DNA from: Elusimicrobiota bacterium
Lineage (GTDB): Bacteria; Elusimicrobiota; Elusimicrobia; 2-02-FULL-39-32
Length of the DNA stretch: 8,341 nt
Direction: 5' to 3'
Assembly: GCA_016193115.1 (NCBI GenBank)
Contig: JACPSV010000174.1
Span: 1 to 8,341, forward strand
Shown: one piece after another, positions 6,166 through 8,341 of the stretch
Position numbering within the stretch: position 1 is the stretch's first letter
Layout: every line of letters begins with the position of its first letter
Program-made: the position numbers and the translations under genes
The notes under the pieces: model-generated
Database searches by the model: none
Seen by the model: only the letters and a program-made list of their open reading frames with translations
What the model was told of the DNA's origin: nothing

Positions 6166-7437
6166 ATGGGGAGGAGTTATCGGACATGGATTGTAGTCGG
6201 ATTGGCATGGGTCGGAACACTGACGGTATCTCAGGCTTTTCATCTGGAGGATATCCTGGTCGTGGACGATTTTAACGAGAGAAAATTTGTGACAAAATTG
6301 AGCGGCGCTTTGGGAACCTGGAAAAAGGATCCCAACGACGCCAGCACGGGGTGCGAGATATCCTTCGATGGAATGTATTTTGTGGCCAACCCAGGCTACT
6401 CCTTAAAAGTTGATTATGACATTGCCAGCCAGATGACGACCTACGTCTATCGGGAAGACAAATTCACTTCTCCGGAAGTTGGATTCCATGCTCTCTCCTA
6501 CAATGGCGTCTACATGATTTTTAAGGGGGTGGACGTCAGCCGATTCAAATATCTCGCGTTCTCTGTCAAAGGGGAACAAAAAACGGGGTACACCCGCAAG
6601 TTTAAGTTGGATCTCAAAGATAAGAAAAGAACCTCTTCCTATATCGTGGATGGTATTACCTCAAACTGGCAAAGGTACTTCATTCCCTTGAAGGAGTTTT
6701 CTGCCGCTGTCAACCTCAAGGAGGTTCAGGAGATTGGGATCGTCTTTGACGTAAACGCCACATTTCCCAAAGGGACGATCTACCTGGATGAGGTCTATTT
6801 TGCAACGGAAAAAATTGACATTGAGGACTATTATTCTATTCTTAAGTCCATGGAAATCACCGCTTCAGAACCCGAAGAGACAGAGCCAGTCGCGGAAGCG
6901 ATTTCAGAACCGACGCCGGAACCACAGGAAACGCCCGCGCCTCAAATTGAACCGGTCGTGACGCGGGAAGCCATTCAGGAGGAGAAAGAAAAAATAGAGG
7001 AGTCTGCGCGCGCCGCCCAGTTCGAAGTCAAACGGGAATCGGAAAATGTGATCGTGACCACCCGCATCTTATTTGACCTCGATAAACATAATATCTTGGA
7101 AACGGAATACGAGAAAATTAGAAAAATGTCTGTCCTGATCAGCAGCCATCCCAACTTTTTTGTGGAAATTCATGGGCATACCGACAATTACGGAGAAAAA
7201 CAGTACAACCTCCTTCTTTCCCGTCTGCGCGCCAACGCCGTGAGGGACGCTCTCGTTGAGAAGGAAAAAATTGATTCTCACCGTCTTAGTCTCTATGGTT
7301 GGGGTCTTGCCAAACCGGTGGAATCCAACCAATCGAAAGCCGGCCGCGCGCAAAACCGCAGGGTAGAATTTGTGTTCAAACTGGCTCCTTCCGTCCCTGT
7401 CTATCCTCTATCCAAGTCCCCGAGCGATCACGATTGA
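6166..7437 (+). CDS. OmpA-family peptidoglycan-binding protein with N-terminal DDF module
   Basis: An exported envelope protein. The signal peptide ends at VSQA (residue 24). It is followed by one DDF module: ILVVDDF (34-35), core strand FKYLAFSVKG, RYFIPLKEF, and closing strand KGTIYLDEVYFA. A Pro/Glu-rich linker of about 55 residues starts near residue 229 and passes into a charged, helix-prone stretch (REAIQEEKEKIEESARAAQ). The OmpA-like domain (about 296-405) keeps the diaminopimelate contacts: Asp340 in GHTD and Arg355 in LSRLRA, plus GWGLAKPVESN and GRAQNRRVEF. It would hold the DDF module to peptidoglycan in place of the usual N-terminal barrel. The tail after residue 405 is Pro-rich (PSVPVYPLSKSP) and reads into a CBM9-like domain in the next frame, so the stop at 7435 may be premature. 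The ATG is preceded by a weak GGCGAG. Confidence 0.92.
   Translation: MGRSYRTWIVVGLAWVGTLTVSQAFHLEDILVVDDFNERKFVTKLSGALGTWKKDPNDASTGCEISFDGMYFVANPGYSLKVDYDIASQMTTYVYREDKFTSPEVGFHALSYNGVYMIFKGVDVSRFKYLAFSVKGEQKTGYTRKFKLDLKDKKRTSSYIVDGITSNWQRYFIPLKEFSAAVNLKEVQEIGIVFDVNATFPKGTIYLDEVYFATEKIDIEDYYSILKSMEITASEPEETEPVAEAISEPTPEPQETPAPQIEPVVTREAIQEEKEKIEESARAAQFEVKRESENVIVTTRILFDLDKHNILETEYEKIRKMSVLISSHPNFFVEIHGHTDNYGEKQYNLLLSRLRANAVRDALVEKEKIDSHRLSLYGWGLAKPVESNQSKAGRAQNRRVEFVFKLAPSVPVYPLSKSPSDHD
7367..7437 (+). other. Frame overlap joining OmpA domain to CBM9-like domain
   Basis: Both frames are open only here: the CBM9 frame has a TAG at 7364-7366 and the OmpA frame stops at 7435-7437. Any frame switch must fall inside these bases. 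The CCCC at 7418-7421 is the most economical place: skipping one C reads K-S-R-A-I-T-I-D-G, keeping the natural start of the CBM9 domain. Confidence 0.55.
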
Positions 7438-8056
7438 CGGGAATCTTAAAGAGTGGACTTGGCCCAAATCATTCTCTCTTGACAAAAAAGAATTGGAATT
7501 GGGACAAGTGAGAGACGATACCGACCTTTCCGCTTTCGTTTATTTCACCTTTGACGAAAAATACCTCTATTGCGCCGCCAGGGTTTGGGACAACGAAACC
7601 ATTTGTTTGAAAAGCGGGAAAAATTTATACCAAACCGACTCGATTGAGATTTTTCTCGATCCGGACGGTGACGGCTTATCGTGGGGAAACGCCAAAGATT
7701 TCCAGATCGGGTTCTCTCCCACAAGCCCCACGAACCAGCCCCAGGTCTGGGCCTGGTTTCAAAACAAAGAGCCTTTACCGGAGGAAGTGCGGGTGGCGGC
7801 TCAAACCCTGGCCGATGGATACACGATCGAATCGGCGATCGCATGGGACTTTCTCGCTCCGGAGATCTCCCGGAGAATAAAAAATATTAAAACCGAAGAA
7901 TGGACAGATTCCCTGCCTCTGGGCATTTCTGTTGCCGTGCACGATCGGGACATCTCGGAGGAATCGAACGAGGCAAAACTGAACTGGCACTTTAAGAAAG
8001 ATTTGGATAAAGAAGGTGTATTCCAATTAGGCACATTACAGCTTCTACAAAGGTAA
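7370..8056 (+). CDS. CBM9-like domain protein, probably the displaced C-terminus of the OmpA protein
   Basis: From ITIDGNLKEW (7427 on) to the end this is a nearly complete CBM9-type beta-sandwich (CBM9_1/PF06452, related to DOMON-like folds). Landmarks are KYLYCAARVWDNE, YQTDSIEIFLDPDGDG, KDFQIGFSP, LADGYTIESAIAWDFLAP, GISVAVHDRD and GVFQLGTLQL. CBM9 domains bind chain ends of polysaccharides; here the ligand is unknown. DPDGDG could hold calcium, an inference. The frame opens only at 7367, after a TAG at 7364-7366. The only upstream start is TTG at 7370, with no ribosome binding site and no signal peptide behind it. Since the neighbours are exported, an unexported CBM9 makes little sense. 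Loss of one C in the CCCC run at 7418-7421 would fuse it to the Pro-rich tail of the OmpA protein, giving about 630 residues. True start uncertain. Confidence 0.8.
   Translation: MCSNWLLPSLSILYPSPRAITIDGNLKEWTWPKSFSLDKKELELGQVRDDTDLSAFVYFTFDEKYLYCAARVWDNETICLKSGKNLYQTDSIEIFLDPDGDGLSWGNAKDFQIGFSPTSPTNQPQVWAWFQNKEPLPEEVRVAAQTLADGYTIESAIAWDFLAPEISRRIKNIKTEEWTDSLPLGISVAVHDRDISEESNEAKLNWHFKKDLDKEGVFQLGTLQLLQR
8050..8056 (+). promoter_or_regulatory. Ribosome binding site overlapping the upstream stop codon
   Basis: AAGGTAA again combines the last Arg codon and stop of the upstream frame with a Shine-Dalgarno, 7 bases from AAGG to the ATG at 8061. It supports the start of the last gene and coupling to the CBM9-like frame. 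Confidence 0.6.
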
Positions 8057-8060
8057 TCTT

Positions 8061-8341
8061 ATGAAAAAGTTACAGCAACTCCTTGTTTTTCTTTTACTGG
8101 AAACGGTCTGTCTCCCGCTCCTAACCGCTAACCTGTGGGCGTACACGATGCAGGTGGACGACTTTGATGAGGTGCGCGCCACCCAATTTTCTTTCAAAGA
8201 TGAGAAGGGAACGACTCTCAAAATCCAACTCAAGGAGACCAACACGGATAGAAACCAGGTGATGACCCTAAAGTATAACGTCGTCAAAGACGGATGGGCG
8301 GGATGGGGACTTGTCCTAAAAGGGGCGGATCTGGGGAACTA
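8061..8341 (+). CDS. Secreted DDF-module protein, 3'-truncated by the window edge
   Basis: The first 93 codons of an exported protein that continues beyond the window. A signal peptide (MKKLQQLLVFLLLETVCLPL, cleavage likely after LWA at residue 27) is followed at once by TMQVDDFDEVRA (DD at 33-34). That opening matches the modules of the multi-module protein at 3375 and of the OmpA protein at 6166. Further on, VMTLKYNVVKDGW and GWGLVLKGADLGNY match the strand before the core strand in the other modules (compare VYMIFKGVDVSRFKYL in the OmpA protein). It therefore probably belongs to the same surface family. What follows the first module cannot be seen. The start lies 4 bases after the previous stop and has an SD. 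Confidence 0.85.
   Translation, partial: MKKLQQLLVFLLLETVCLPLLTANLWAYTMQVDDFDEVRATQFSFKDEKGTTLKIQLKETNTDRNQVMTLKYNVVKDGWAGWGLVLKGADLGN

Noticed and set aside
7432..7438. Programmed +1 frameshift at GAT TGA C, like the RF2 gene
   Set aside because: The TGA C context fits, but GAT re-pairs poorly after a +1 slip and there is no upstream SD-like stimulator. A shift here would also drop the AITI residues that begin the CBM9 domain.
7835..7842. GCGATCGC palindrome, like the cyanobacterial HIP1 repeat
   Set aside because: A single copy inside a coding region; nothing else suggests cyanobacteria.

Overview
The window is almost entirely coding. All genes read on the + strand, with gaps of 0 to 26 bases or short overlaps, and no RNA gene, CRISPR array, insertion sequence or clear terminator was seen. 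The gene content points to a Gram-negative bacterium with an outer membrane: an RND pump, an outer-membrane barrel, an OmpA-type peptidoglycan-binding protein and several signal peptides. A PorV/UPF0164-like barrel together with a FlgD-Ig/CHU_C-like C-terminal domain suggests an uncultured lineage of the FCB, Elusimicrobiota or Omnitrophota type. That placement is a low-confidence inference.

Layout. Positions 1-2373 hold the C-terminal three quarters of an RND (HAE1-like) inner-membrane transporter whose start lies outside the window. Its last 20 bases overlap a LacI-family regulator (2354-3370). This regulator has the strongest Shine-Dalgarno in the window and a 20-bp near-perfect palindrome with promoter-like hexamers just upstream, a good candidate for an autoregulatory operator. 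Then follows a run of exported proteins: a multi-module jelly-roll-like protein with a FlgD-Ig-like C-terminus, split by a frame lesion (3375-4715 and 4700-5281); a PorV/UPF0164-like outer-membrane barrel (5288-6139); an OmpA-domain protein with an N-terminal 'DDF' module (6166-7437); a CBM9-like domain in an overlapping frame (7370-8056), probably once the C-terminal part of the OmpA protein; and the start of another secreted DDF-module protein (8061 to the window end).

The unifying signal is a module of about 165 residues that begins with a hydrophobic stretch plus Asp-Asp-Phe (or a variant) and ends in a strand of the type G-x-hydrophobic-x-hydrophobic-D. It occurs three times in the first exported protein, once in the OmpA protein and once in the last protein. 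It resembles carbohydrate-binding or CIA30/CBM11-like beta-sandwich domains. With the CBM9 domain and a LacI regulator (a family that mostly senses sugars), the simplest reading is a sugar-responsive operon for surface glycan-binding proteins, partly anchored to peptidoglycan and partly displayed through an outer-membrane barrel. The function is inferred and no catalytic domain is visible. Two reading-frame lesions about 2.7 kb apart mean either gene decay or sequence errors; the first looks like a real deletion of about 19-22 bases, the second like a single extra base.
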